A stretch of 64,000 nt of DNA from Litorimonas sp051251645 (GTDB taxonomy: Bacteria > Pseudomonadota > Alphaproteobacteria > Caulobacterales > Maricaulaceae). The stretch covers positions 868,001 through 932,000 of the forward strand of contig JBPOEY010000001.1 of NCBI GenBank assembly GCA_051251645.1, in the 5' to 3' direction. The translations under genes were made by a program, and so were the position numbers. Of this stretch, positions 8,260 to 17,382 are shown piece by piece (the first letter of the stretch is position 1; every line of letters begins with the position of its first letter). Under the pieces are notes generated by a model. That model was not told the origin of the DNA. It made no database searches and was given only the letters and a program-made list of their open reading frames with translations.

Positions 8260-8571
8260 CTAGCCCGTAATACCTGTGATACGTACAACTGTTTCCAGCT
8301 GACGATGGCCGCGTTTACGGCGATAGTTTTGACGACGTTTCTTTTTAAAGACGAGGACTTTTTCGCCCTTACGTTGTTCGATGACTTCGCCAGTGACGGA
8401 CGCGCCGTCGACCATTGGAACGCCGACTTTTACGTCGCCGTCTGCGCCATGCATTAGCACGTCGCCGAAAGTGACAATTTTGCCTTCTTCCGTGTCGAGC
8501 TTTTCAACAATAATAATGTCGTCTTTGGCAACTTTGTACTGTTTGCCGCCTGTCTTGATGACTGCGAACAT
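8260..8571 (-). CDS. rplU: 50S ribosomal protein L21
   Basis: L21 is a large-subunit protein that contacts 23S rRNA. The 103-residue product starts MFAVIKTGGKQYKV, the standard N-terminus, and contains KVLVFKKKRRQNYRRKRGHRQ (about positions 68-88), the conserved basic RNA-binding block, ending in VRITGI. It is the first gene of the rplU-rpmA operon. The promoter must lie within 8572-8738, but I cannot pin it down by eye. Confidence 0.98.
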   Translation of the reverse strand: MFAVIKTGGKQYKVAKDDIIIVEKLDTEEGKIVTFGDVLMHGADGDVKVGVPMVDGASVTGEVIEQRKGEKVLVFKKKRRQNYRRKRGHRQLETVVRITGITG

Positions 8572-8738
8572 GATGTTCCGTCCTTACTGTTTGGTCGGGC
8601 CGGCACATGCCTGGGAGCCCAAAAATCACGAAAGCCGCGCGCGTGAAAGACTCACCGGGCGGCAGTAGCGGGCGAATTAGCCCTGCCTTACTAAACTGTC
8701 AAGCTAGACCGTCAGCATCTTGCCGAAATCCAGACATG

Positions 8739-8770
8739 AAAAGGCCCCGCCGATTTTATCGGCGGGGCCT
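8739..8770 (-). terminator. Rho-independent terminator of the giant repeat gene
   Basis: A 13-bp perfect GC-rich stem (8742-8754 with 8758-8770) has a 3-base loop and is followed on the minus strand by a short T run (complement of 8739-8742). It lies 20 bp past the stop of the giant gene, which is therefore the last gene of its transcript and separated from rplU. Confidence 0.88.
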
Positions 8771-8790
8771 ATATTCGAAAGTCGAGAGGC

Positions 8791-11700
8791 TTAGTTGTTG
8801 ACTGATCCAATCACATTGCCTTGCGCATCCAGGATTTGGCCCTGCGCGTTGACGCGACCGATCACAGCGCCCGTTCCGTCGACGACAAAGCCGTCAGAGC
8901 GAACTGTGAAGCTTGAGGAGGAGCTTCCTGTTGTAACTGAGCGGCCTGTCGTGGTCAGAACACTGCCGGAGCTTTGTGATCCAACTTGGGCGCGAGGAAG
9001 AACAGACACGGGACTACGGGAACCCCCGGTCGTTGTTGTGATCGTTGATCCACCGGTCACAACTGTTGGCAACTGGGTTGTCGTGGTTTGCGTTTGCGAA
9101 CCCGTAATAACCGTTGGGCCTTGTGTTGTAACCGTTGTCTCACGACGTGACCCTGCAATAATTTGCAAGTTCCGGACAACGATGACGCCAGCACTATTGA
9201 TGACATTGCCTGTTGAGGCTTCGTAGCGGCCAATAACCGTGCCGTTGCCGTCAATGACCATCCCGTCGTCGCGCACTGTGTAAGACAGTGTGCGGGTCGT
9301 GGTTTCGGTCACTGTGCCGGTTTGAACACCTGTTGTGCTCGTCTGTGTCGATGCTCCGGTTGTAAAGCCTGTGGTCGTTGTGGTGATCGCACCACTGACC
9401 ATTGAGCGCCAGTCAACCCGCAGCTCGTCCACTGTGCGAAGCGTCAGCCCGCCCGTGGAAAGATTGCGTGACGTCTGGAACGCCTCAACAGCGGCGTAAG
9501 TTTCTTGTGTCAAGCGACCGTTGATGGCGCTGGAGTAGAAGCCCAGTTCCTGCAGGCGACGCTGGATGGCAGAGATCACTACAGAGTTGGCATTCGCTTC
9601 GCAGAGAACCTGACGCCATTCAGAGCGTTGAGCCGATGTCACAGTGCGTTTCTCGATCGTGTCAAAGACAGCGGGAATCGTGATGCGTTCTGTCCGGGCC
9701 GGGGTCACAACACGCTGCACTTCGACAGTCTGGAAGACCGCCGGAATGACCTGTTGCTCGACGCGAGCAGCTTGATCAACGACGCGGCGTGTGACGGTGC
9801 GGGTGACCGCTGGGATCACCTGTTCCTCAACGCGAGCCGGTTGAGCGACGACGCGGCGTTCAACCGTGCGAGTCACAGCCGGGATAACCCGCTGTTCACT
9901 GCGCGCTGGGCTGACAATGCGACGACGTGTTTCCGCGCGGGTGACCGCTGGGATCTGACGCTCTTCAACGCGACCCGGTGTGCGAACGACGCGGCGAGTG
10001 ACCGCTTCGGTCACAGCCGGGATCGTCTGTTCAACAGCGTTTGCTGGGCTGACAACAACACGACGCGAGATCGTCTTGGTCACAGCCGGAACAGTGCGCT
10101 CAACAGTCCGCGCCGGTGTCGTTACAACACGACGTGTTTCCGTGCGAGTGATGGCTGGGATCGCCCGTTCAACCGCGCGCGCTTCCTGACGCAGGATTTG
10201 ACGCGACACTTGCTTCGTCACAGCTGGGATGACCCGTTCTGTCACTTGAGCCGGTGTCCGGACAACGCGGCGGGTAACCTGTTTGGTCACCGCTGGGATA
10301 GTCCGTTCCGTCGCTTGTGCAGGCTGCGCGATGACACGGCGTGTGATCGCTTTGGTAACCGCTGGAACAGTCCGTTCAACCGTGCGGGCCGGGGTCCGAA
10401 TGACACGACGTGTCTCGTTCCGCGTGACCGCAGGAATTGCGCGTTCTGTGACTTGAGCCGGATTGCGAAGCACGCGACGTGTTTCCTCACGCGTGACCGC
10501 TGGGATCGCCCGTTCAACAATGCGGGCTGGTTGCGCCAAGACGCGGCGCGTCACAGCTTCAACAACAGCCGGGATCGTCCGCTCTGTGACAGCAGCCGGT
10601 GTCCGCACGACGCGGCGTTGGATCTGCTTGGTCACAGCCGGGATGGTCCGTTCGACGGTTCCTGCTGGTTGCGCGATGCGACGCATTGTTTCCTGACGGG
10701 TGACCGCTGGGATCGTCCGCTCAGTCACGGCAGCCGGTGTCCGCAAGACGCGGCGCTGGATTTGCTTGGTGATGGCTGGAACGACCCGTTCGACAGTCAC
10801 AGCCGGTTGCGTAACAACGCGGCGTGTTTCCTGACGGGTAACCGCTGGGATGGCGCGTTCTGTGACAGCCGCAGGCTGACGCACGACGCGGCGTTGCAAT
10901 TGTTTGGTTACAGCCGGGATAACCCGTTCAACGGTAGTCGCAGGTGTCCGCAAGACGCGGCGTGTTTCCTGACGGGTAACCGCTGGGATCGCCCGTTCAG
11001 TTACAAGACCCGGTGTCGCTACGATGCGACGTTGCAATTGCTTGGTGACCGCCGGGACGGCGACTTCAACAGTGCGAGCCGGCTGGACGAGACGACGAAC
11101 CGTTTCTTCACGCGTGACGGCTGGGATGCCGCGCTCAACGATACGGGCCGGGGTCCGAACGATACGACGGCTCAGTTCCTTCGTCACGGCCGGGATAACC
11201 CGTTCTGTCGTTGATGACGGTGTCCGCACAACGCGGCGTTCTTCAACGCGAGTAACGGCTGGGATCGCCCGTTCTGTGACAACCGCAGGCTGACGCACGA
11301 CCCGACGTTCAATCGGCTTGGTGATCGCGGGGATCGCAAGCTCAACAACGCGGGCTGGTTGCGCCAAGACACGGCGTGTTTCCTGGCGGGTGACCGCTGG
11401 GATTGCGCGCTCAGTGACGGCAGCCGGTGTCCGCACGACGCGGCGTTCGATCTGCTTGGTCACGGCGGGAACAACGAGTTCGACGGTCCGAGCCGGTTGA
11501 GCCACAACACGGTATGTTTCCTGGCGGGTGACCGCTGGGATTGCGCGTTCTGTCACAGCTGCCGGTGTTCGCACAACGCGGCGCTGGATTTGCTTTGTGA
11601 CGGCAGGGATTGCCCGTTCGACAGTGCGAGCAGGTTGAACAATCCGACGACGCTCTTCTGTGCGCGTGACCGCTGGGATTGCCCGCTCTGTTATGGCGGC

Positions 11701-14700
11701 TGGGGCGCGCACGATACGGCGGCTCAGCTCTTTCGTCACAGCCGGAATAACCCGTTCAGTTATGGCCGACGGTGTTTGCACAACACGACGCGCTTCGACG
11801 CGGGTCACAGCCGGGATCGCCCGTTCTGTAACTTGAGCCGGAGTGCGCACAACGCGACGCTGAACTTGTTTCGTAATCGCCGGGATTGTCACTTCTGTGA
11901 TACCAGCGGGTGTGCGTTCAACGCGACGCTCTTCCATGCGGGTGACCGCAGGAATAGCGCGCTCAACCGCAGTGGCGGGTGTGCGCAAGACGCGGCGGGT
12001 AAGCTGCTTGGTCACAGCCGGGATACCCCGTTCTGCGATGGCAGCCGGTGTTCGCACAACACGGCGTTCTTCGGTGCGCGTAACCGCTGGGATTGTCCGC
12101 TCCGTGACAGCCGCCGGCGTCCGCAAGATGCGACGCTGGATTTGCTTGGTCACGGCTGGGACAGCCACTTCAACTGTACGAGCCGGTTGAGTGATGACGC
12201 GACGTGTTTCCTGACGGGTGACCGCTGGGATACCGCGTTCTGTAACAGCCGCCGGCGTCCGCAAGATGCGGCGCTGGATCTGTTTGGTTACAGCAGGAAC
12301 CGCAACTTCGACAGTGCGAGCGGGGGTCCGCACGATACGACGTTGTTCGACGCGTGTGACGGCCGGGATGGCGCGTTCGACGACAGCCGCAGGCGCATCG
12401 ACGACACGGCGCGTAACTTGACGTGTGACGGCTGGGATAGGTCGCTCGGCCACGGCTGCGGCATTCGCAACAACACGACGTTGGATTTGCTTCGTGACGG
12501 CTGGGATTGCCCGTTCAACAACGCGCGCAGGTGTTGCGAGAACACGACGATCAACATTTCTTGTGATCGCTGGGATCGCCCGTTCCACAGTGGCGGCTGG
12601 ACGTGAAACACGACGAACCTCCTCTTGGCGGGTGACCGCAGGAATGGCGCGTTCAACGATGCGGGCTGGCGTGCGGATGACACGGCGTGTCTCCTCCCGC
12701 GTGACCGCCGGGATACCGCGTTCAACTGTGCGGGCCGGTGTTGCGACGACGCGACGTGTTTCTTGGCGGGTGACCGCAGGAACGACACGTTCAACTACAG
12801 ACGCTGGACGATCAATCACGCGGCGCGTGATTTCTTTTGTCACGGCTGGGATCGCACGTTCCACTGTGCGAGCGGGTTGAACGATCCGGCGACGTGTTTC
12901 GACGCGCGTGACCGCTGGAATGCCACGTTCGACGGCACGGGCAGGCGCATCAATGACACGACGTGTGACATTGCGCGTGATGGCCGGGATCGGACGCTCG
13001 ACCATGCGCGCCGGTGTGCGAACAATGTTGGTCGAGATTTCGCGAGTGACGGCCGGGACGGCACGTTCAACAATGCGAGACTGCTCGATCAGGCGTTGGA
13101 TTTGAACCGTGTTGACCTGTTGCGTGTAATCGCCATTGCCGCCTGTGCCGGGGTCAATTTCAACAACGCGCGCTGGCGTTACGAGACGACGCATTTCGAC
13201 GGCCTCATAGACAGCGGGGATCGTGATTTCGCGGGTTGACGCAATGCTATCGACGACACGTTTCGTCACTTCGCGCGTAACAGCCGGAACAACACGCTCA
13301 ACAGCGCGAGCTGGCTGAACCAAAATCGTCTTCGTAATAGTCTTATACTTGGCCGGCACCAAAACGCGGCAGAGGATTTCACCTGTCTGCGTCACGATTG
13401 TTTGGGTCGACTCGACGACTTGCTCGGACACACCATTAAACACGGTGAATTGACCGCGTGTGTTCGTGTTGACGCGACCTGAACCGCCCAACTGAGCCGC
13501 ATTCAAAGCCTGTGTGCCAGGTTTCCATTCTTCGCGAGCCGGCTCGATGATAACTTGCTCTGTGCGCGTTTCATAGACAGCCGGGATGACTTCGATCTCA
13601 ACACGCTGTGGTGAGACAATAATTGTCTCTGTCACGGCGCGGTAAGTCGCAGGCATCACTTCGATACGTGTTGCTGCGTCCTGCATAAGAACGCGTTCGG
13701 TTATAGTTTCGAACTGCGCCGGGATAACGCGGAGCAGAGAAGCGCCATCACGGGAGACGTAAGTCTCATTGATGGTTTCATATTCAGCGGCAACGGCAAT
13801 ATATTCGACCGTGGCTGGTTGCACGACGACAGTTTCAGTCACCGTTTCAAATTCAGCCGCAATAGCGACCAATTCGGTTGTTGCGTCTTGAACAACGACA
13901 GTCTCTGTGACTTCGCGGAAAGACGCGGGTTGAGCGATGAGTTCTGACGTAGCGTCTTGAACAACGATGGTCTCGGAGAAGTCTTCAAAGACAGCCGGAA
14001 CGCTCACAAATTCAACACTCGCGTCTTGAACAACGACAGTTTCTGTCACGTTGCGGAATGTTGCAGGCGTTGCGACCAACTCTGTGGACGCAGGCTTAAG
14101 AACAATTGTTTCCGTCACAGCTTCGAATTCAGCTGGGATTGAAACAAACTCTGTCGAAGCATCTTGGACCACAACAGTTTCCGTCACAGTATCAAATTCA
14201 GCCGGAACGACGACCAGTTCAGTCGAAGCGGGTTGGACGACAACTGTTTCTTGATATGTCTCGAACTGAGCTGGCACTGACTGGAACTCAACAGATGCGG
14301 GTTGGACGACAACTGTTTCAGTTACGGTCTCAAACACAGCGTCCACACTGACAAGCTCAACGGAAGCGTCTTGAACCACGACTGTTTCTGTCACGGTCTC
14401 AAAACGCGCCGGGGTCACAACAAGTTCGCTGGACGCATCCTGAACGACAACTGTCTCGGTGATTTCTCGGAACGTTGCAGGCTGAGCCACCAGCTCGGAT
14501 GACGCATCTTGCACGACAACCTGATACTCTTCAGGGGCGAATTCAGCCGGAACCGTCTGGAATGCGACAGACGCAGGCTGAACAACAACGGTTTCCGTCA
14601 CTGTTTCAAAGGCGGCTGGGATCGTGACCAATTCGGTCGACGCTTCTTGAACGACGACAGCATAGTCTTGCGCAGCAAAAGTCGCCGGGAATGTGTCGAA

Positions 14701-17382
14701 TTTCACCGTGGCGGGCTGAACAACAACAGTCTCCGTGACGGTTTCAAACACAGGGGCAACAGCCACAAGCTCAGTAGAGGCGTCTTGAACAATCACAGTT
14801 TCCTGAACAGTCTCGAAGACCGCTGGGGTTGTGATATACTCGACACCGGCTGGCTGGATGACAACGGTCTCAGTGACCGTTTCAAATGCCGCCGGAATGG
14901 TCTCGAACGCAACAGAGGCTTGTTGCACGACAACCGGGAACTGCTCTGTTTCATAAACAGCTGGGACAGCGGTGTATTCGACAGAGGCGGGTTGGACGAC
15001 AATCAGTTCTGGAACTGTGTCAAACACAGGGGGAACGACAACCAATTCGGCTGAGGCGTCTTGAACGATCACCGTTTCTTGCACTGTTTGGAAAACAGCG
15101 GGGACGCTGACATATTCGACAGTTGCGGGCTGAACGATGACGGTTTCTGTCACGGTTTCGAATTGAGCCGGGACAGAGACAAATTCGACTGACGCTTCTT
15201 GGACCACGATCGTGTCCGTGAAGGCTTCAAATTGAGCCGGGACGGCCGTGTATTCGACGCCAGCAGGCTGAATGACGACAGTTTCAGTCACAGTCTCAAA
15301 GACAGGCGCAATACTGACAAGTTCAGTTGCGGCTTGTTGGATAACGATCGTTTCAGTGACGTCTTCAAAGACAGCCGGGACGACATTATAAGTCACGCTG
15401 GCGGGTTGGACGATGACAGTTTCAGCAACAGTCTCGAACACAGCCGGTGTGGTGATCAGTTCAGCCGAGGCTTCCTGAACCACAACTGTGAACTGTTGAT
15501 TTTCATAAGCGGCTGGAATGGTTTCAAACGCGGTGGAGGCGGGTTGGATAACCACAATTTCGGAGACGGTTTCAAAGACAGGGGGAACGGTGACGAGTTC
15601 AGACGAAGCGTCTTGAACGATCACTGTTTCTTGCACTGTTTCGAAAGATGCCGGGACAGAAATATACTCAACGGTCGCAGGCTGAACGATGACGGTTTCC
15701 GTCACAGTTTCAAATTCAGCGTCAACGCTAACGAGTTCAACGGACGCTTCTTGCAGAACAACGGTTTGTGTCACAGATTCGAATTGAGCCGGGGACGTCT
15801 GGAATGTGACGCTAGCGGGCTGAATAACGACAGTCTCATTGACGGTCTCAAAAACAGGCGCAACCGCAACCAATTCGTTGGACGCTTCTTGCACGATAAC
15901 GGTGAAAGGCTCGTTTTCGTAAACAGCAGCTGTGCCGACATATTCGACGGTCGCAGGCTGAACGACAACGGTTTCAGTAACCGTCTCGAACTGGGCGGGA
16001 ACAGTAACCAATTCAGTTGCGGCTTCTTGAACAACGATGGTTTCAGTGACTGTATCGAATTGCGCTGGAACAGAATCATATTCGACGCTGGCGGGCTGAA
16101 CGATAACGGTCTCAGTGACAGCTTCGAAGACGGCTGGAACTGCAACGAGTTCGTTTGAAGCTTCCTGAATGACGACTGTTTGAGTGTAATCTTCAAACTG
16201 CGCCGGAACGGCAGCATATTCGACAGTGGCCGGTTGAACGACGACCGTTTCAGTGACTGTTTCGAAAACAGGCGCCGTCGCAACCAATTCGGTGGCCGCA
16301 GCGCGCGTGACGATGGTTTCGGTGACGTCTTCAAAGACAGCTGGAACGCTAACCAATTCAACACTGGCGTCTTGGACGACAATCGTTTCTGTGATCGCTT
16401 CGAAAGCCGCCGGGATAACGACGAGCTCGCTGGAGGCTTCCTGCAAGACGATCGTTTGTGTGACATCTTCGAATTCAGCCGCAACAGATACATACTCAAC
16501 GGTCGCAGGTTGGACGACGACAGTTTCTGTGACAGTTTCAAATACGGGTGGTGTTGTGATCAACTCATTAAACGCTGGTGTGACAACCAATGTTTCATTG
16601 ACAGTTGCGAAAACTGGAGCCGTCGAAACAAGCTCGACAGTTTGATCTTGAACAACAACGTTTTCGGTCACGGTCTCGAAGACCGCTGGGGTGATGAGAA
16701 GCTCAGAAGAGGCTTCCTGAACGGTGATAGTCGTTGTGCGCTCTTCAAACACAGCCGGAACGGTCTGATATTCTACGGTCGCAGGCTGAATGACGACGGT
16801 TTCGGTGACATCATTATAAGCGGCTGGCGTAATGATCAGTCGGTTTGCAGCGTCCTGAACGACGACATTTTCTGTGACAGTTTCGAAGACCGGTGGAATG
16901 GTCGCGAATTCGGTTGATGTGGCCTGAACAATAACATTGTCTGTAAAATCTTCAAAGACGGCTGGAGTGGTCACATATTCAACGGTTTCAGGGCGAACCA
17001 AAATAGTCTCAGTGCGAGTCTCATAAACTGGGGGGATCGTGACAAGCTGAGTGGAGGCCTCTTGGATAACGACAGTTTCAGTCACATCGCGGAAGGTGGG
17101 GGAAGCCGAGGCAGCGCCGGCAACGCCGACGGGGACGATCTGGAAGCTTTCTTCCTGAACAAGGACGCGTTCTGTAACCGTTTCAATAACGGGTGGAATC
17201 GTACGGATTTCGAACGACTCTTCACGGATCACAACCTGTTCGGTCGAGATCTCATATTGAGCGGGGACGATGACCCGAGCGAAGCATTCGCCAGGCAGTG
17301 GATTGCCCGGTGGCAAGTCCTGCGCGACAGTGGGTGCGGCAAGCACAGCAACGCTGGCTGCCATTAGTAAAGTGCGTTTCAT
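8791..17382 (-). CDS. Giant secreted protein of about 107 tandem 23-residue repeats with charge-segregated halves and a peptidoglycan-binding domain
   Basis: This is a single open frame of 2863 residues. It opens with a signal peptide (MKRTLLMAASVAVLAAPTVA), then GECFARVIVPAQY and an acidic array (about 40-1288) of roughly 54 units with consensus PAxFETVTETVVVQxAS.EL. A Trp-ended linker without repeats (about 1285-1341) leads to ILCRVLVPAKY and a basic array (about 1342-2588) of roughly 53 units typified by PAVTRQETRRVVRTPA. Next come EWRQVLCE, a PG_binding_1-like domain (about 2597-2655: IQRRLQELGFYSSAINGRL), a Thr/Ser-rich region, and two copies of a VRxDGxVxDGxGxVIGR module. Only three Cys and three Trp residues were seen. 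By hand count each acidic unit carries about -3 and each basic unit about +3 to +4. I chose the ATG at 17382 because it starts the signal peptide. The function is not known to me; the features suggest a periplasmic or cell-wall-attached fibre. The reading frame is certain; the role is inference. Confidence 0.9.
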   Translation of the reverse strand: MKRTLLMAASVAVLAAPTVAQDLPPGNPLPGECFARVIVPAQYEISTEQVVIREESFEIRTIPPVIETVTERVLVQEESFQIVPVGVAGAASASPTFRDVTETVVIQEASTQLVTIPPVYETRTETILVRPETVEYVTTPAVFEDFTDNVIVQATSTEFATIPPVFETVTENVVVQDAANRLIITPAAYNDVTETVVIQPATVEYQTVPAVFEERTTTITVQEASSELLITPAVFETVTENVVVQDQTVELVSTAPVFATVNETLVVTPAFNELITTPPVFETVTETVVVQPATVEYVSVAAEFEDVTQTIVLQEASSELVVIPAAFEAITETIVVQDASVELVSVPAVFEDVTETIVTRAAATELVATAPVFETVTETVVVQPATVEYAAVPAQFEDYTQTVVIQEASNELVAVPAVFEAVTETVIVQPASVEYDSVPAQFDTVTETIVVQEAATELVTVPAQFETVTETVVVQPATVEYVGTAAVYENEPFTVIVQEASNELVAVAPVFETVNETVVIQPASVTFQTSPAQFESVTQTVVLQEASVELVSVDAEFETVTETVIVQPATVEYISVPASFETVQETVIVQDASSELVTVPPVFETVSEIVVIQPASTAFETIPAAYENQQFTVVVQEASAELITTPAVFETVAETVIVQPASVTYNVVPAVFEDVTETIVIQQAATELVSIAPVFETVTETVVIQPAGVEYTAVPAQFEAFTDTIVVQEASVEFVSVPAQFETVTETVIVQPATVEYVSVPAVFQTVQETVIVQDASAELVVVPPVFDTVPELIVVQPASVEYTAVPAVYETEQFPVVVQQASVAFETIPAAFETVTETVVIQPAGVEYITTPAVFETVQETVIVQDASTELVAVAPVFETVTETVVVQPATVKFDTFPATFAAQDYAVVVQEASTELVTIPAAFETVTETVVVQPASVAFQTVPAEFAPEEYQVVVQDASSELVAQPATFREITETVVVQDASSELVVTPARFETVTETVVVQDASVELVSVDAVFETVTETVVVQPASVEFQSVPAQFETYQETVVVQPASTELVVVPAEFDTVTETVVVQDASTEFVSIPAEFEAVTETIVLKPASTELVATPATFRNVTETVVVQDASVEFVSVPAVFEDFSETIVVQDATSELIAQPASFREVTETVVVQDATTELVAIAAEFETVTETVVVQPATVEYIAVAAEYETINETYVSRDGASLLRVIPAQFETITERVLMQDAATRIEVMPATYRAVTETIIVSPQRVEIEVIPAVYETRTEQVIIEPAREEWKPGTQALNAAQLGGSGRVNTNTRGQFTVFNGVSEQVVESTQTIVTQTGEILCRVLVPAKYKTITKTILVQPARAVERVVPAVTREVTKRVVDSIASTREITIPAVYEAVEMRRLVTPARVVEIDPGTGGNGDYTQQVNTVQIQRLIEQSRIVERAVPAVTREISTNIVRTPARMVERPIPAITRNVTRRVIDAPARAVERGIPAVTRVETRRRIVQPARTVERAIPAVTKEITRRVIDRPASVVERVVPAVTRQETRRVVATPARTVERGIPAVTREETRRVIRTPARIVERAIPAVTRQEEVRRVSRPAATVERAIPAITRNVDRRVLATPARVVERAIPAVTKQIQRRVVANAAAVAERPIPAVTRQVTRRVVDAPAAVVERAIPAVTRVEQRRIVRTPARTVEVAVPAVTKQIQRRILRTPAAVTERGIPAVTRQETRRVITQPARTVEVAVPAVTKQIQRRILRTPAAVTERTIPAVTRTEERRVVRTPAAIAERGIPAVTKQLTRRVLRTPATAVERAIPAVTRMEERRVERTPAGITEVTIPAITKQVQRRVVRTPAQVTERAIPAVTRVEARRVVQTPSAITERVIPAVTKELSRRIVRAPAAITERAIPAVTRTEERRRIVQPARTVERAIPAVTKQIQRRVVRTPAAVTERAIPAVTRQETYRVVAQPARTVELVVPAVTKQIERRVVRTPAAVTERAIPAVTRQETRRVLAQPARVVELAIPAITKPIERRVVRQPAVVTERAIPAVTRVEERRVVRTPSSTTERVIPAVTKELSRRIVRTPARIVERGIPAVTREETVRRLVQPARTVEVAVPAVTKQLQRRIVATPGLVTERAIPAVTRQETRRVLRTPATTVERVIPAVTKQLQRRVVRQPAAVTERAIPAVTRQETRRVVTQPAVTVERVVPAITKQIQRRVLRTPAAVTERTIPAVTRQETMRRIAQPAGTVERTIPAVTKQIQRRVVRTPAAVTERTIPAVVEAVTRRVLAQPARIVERAIPAVTREETRRVLRNPAQVTERAIPAVTRNETRRVIRTPARTVERTVPAVTKAITRRVIAQPAQATERTIPAVTKQVTRRVVRTPAQVTERVIPAVTKQVSRQILRQEARAVERAIPAITRTETRRVVTTPARTVERTVPAVTKTISRRVVVSPANAVEQTIPAVTEAVTRRVVRTPGRVEERQIPAVTRAETRRRIVSPARSEQRVIPAVTRTVERRVVAQPARVEEQVIPAVTRTVTRRVVDQAARVEQQVIPAVFQTVEVQRVVTPARTERITIPAVFDTIEKRTVTSAQRSEWRQVLCEANANSVVISAIQRRLQELGFYSSAINGRLTQETYAAVEAFQTSRNLSTGGLTLRTVDELRVDWRSMVSGAITTTTTGFTTGASTQTSTTGVQTGTVTETTTRTLSYTVRDDGMVIDGNGTVIGRYEASTGNVINSAGVIVVRNLQIIAGSRRETTVTTQGPTVITGSQTQTTTTQLPTVVTGGSTITTTTGGSRSPVSVLPRAQVGSQSSGSVLTTTGRSVTTGSSSSSFTVRSDGFVVDGTGAVIGRVNAQGQILDAQGNVIGSVNN
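9620..13360 (-). repeat. 69-bp in-frame tandem repeat array encoding the arginine-rich half
   Basis: About 53 units of 69 bp encode 23-residue repeats of the type PAVT[RK]-x-x-x-RR-V-x-x-x-PA-x-x-x-ER-x-I. From about the 14th to the 39th unit the fifth residue alternates strictly R, K, R, K, and the K-type units usually read KQIQRR or KQLQRR. The recent amplification unit was therefore a 138-bp dimer. One break occurs near the start, with a Gly/Asn/Gln-rich linker (around 13065-13160). Copies are diverged, not identical, so the array is old enough to have accumulated substitutions while keeping period and frame. Confidence 0.9.
13517..17265 (-). repeat. 69-bp in-frame tandem repeat array encoding the acidic half
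   Basis: About 54 units of 69 bp encode PA-x-[FY]-E-x-V-T-E-T-V-V-V-Q-x-A-S/T-x-E-[LYF]-V-x-x. Positions after the Gln alternate between Pro (QPATVEY type) and Glu/Asp/Gln (QEASxEL type) from about unit 13 to unit 38, again revealing a 138-bp (46-residue) dimer. Lys and Arg are nearly absent in the middle of the array. The first two units near the signal peptide are separated from the rest by a Gly/Ala/Ser stretch. Confidence 0.9.

Noticed and set aside
9505..11214. A 569-codon open frame on the plus strand with repeated RDRWDRPF-type motifs, resembling a repeat protein
   Set aside because: It is the reverse complement of the basic repeat array, has the same 69-bp period and no start signal, while the minus-strand frame has a signal peptide, domain structure and terminator.
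11359..12606. A 415-codon plus-strand open frame within the giant gene
   Set aside because: It is an antisense shadow of the repeats, for the same reasons as the frame at 9505.
9620..17265. Regular short-period repeats that might suggest a CRISPR array
   Set aside because: The repeats are contiguous, 69 bp, in frame and coding, with no unique spacers or cas genes.
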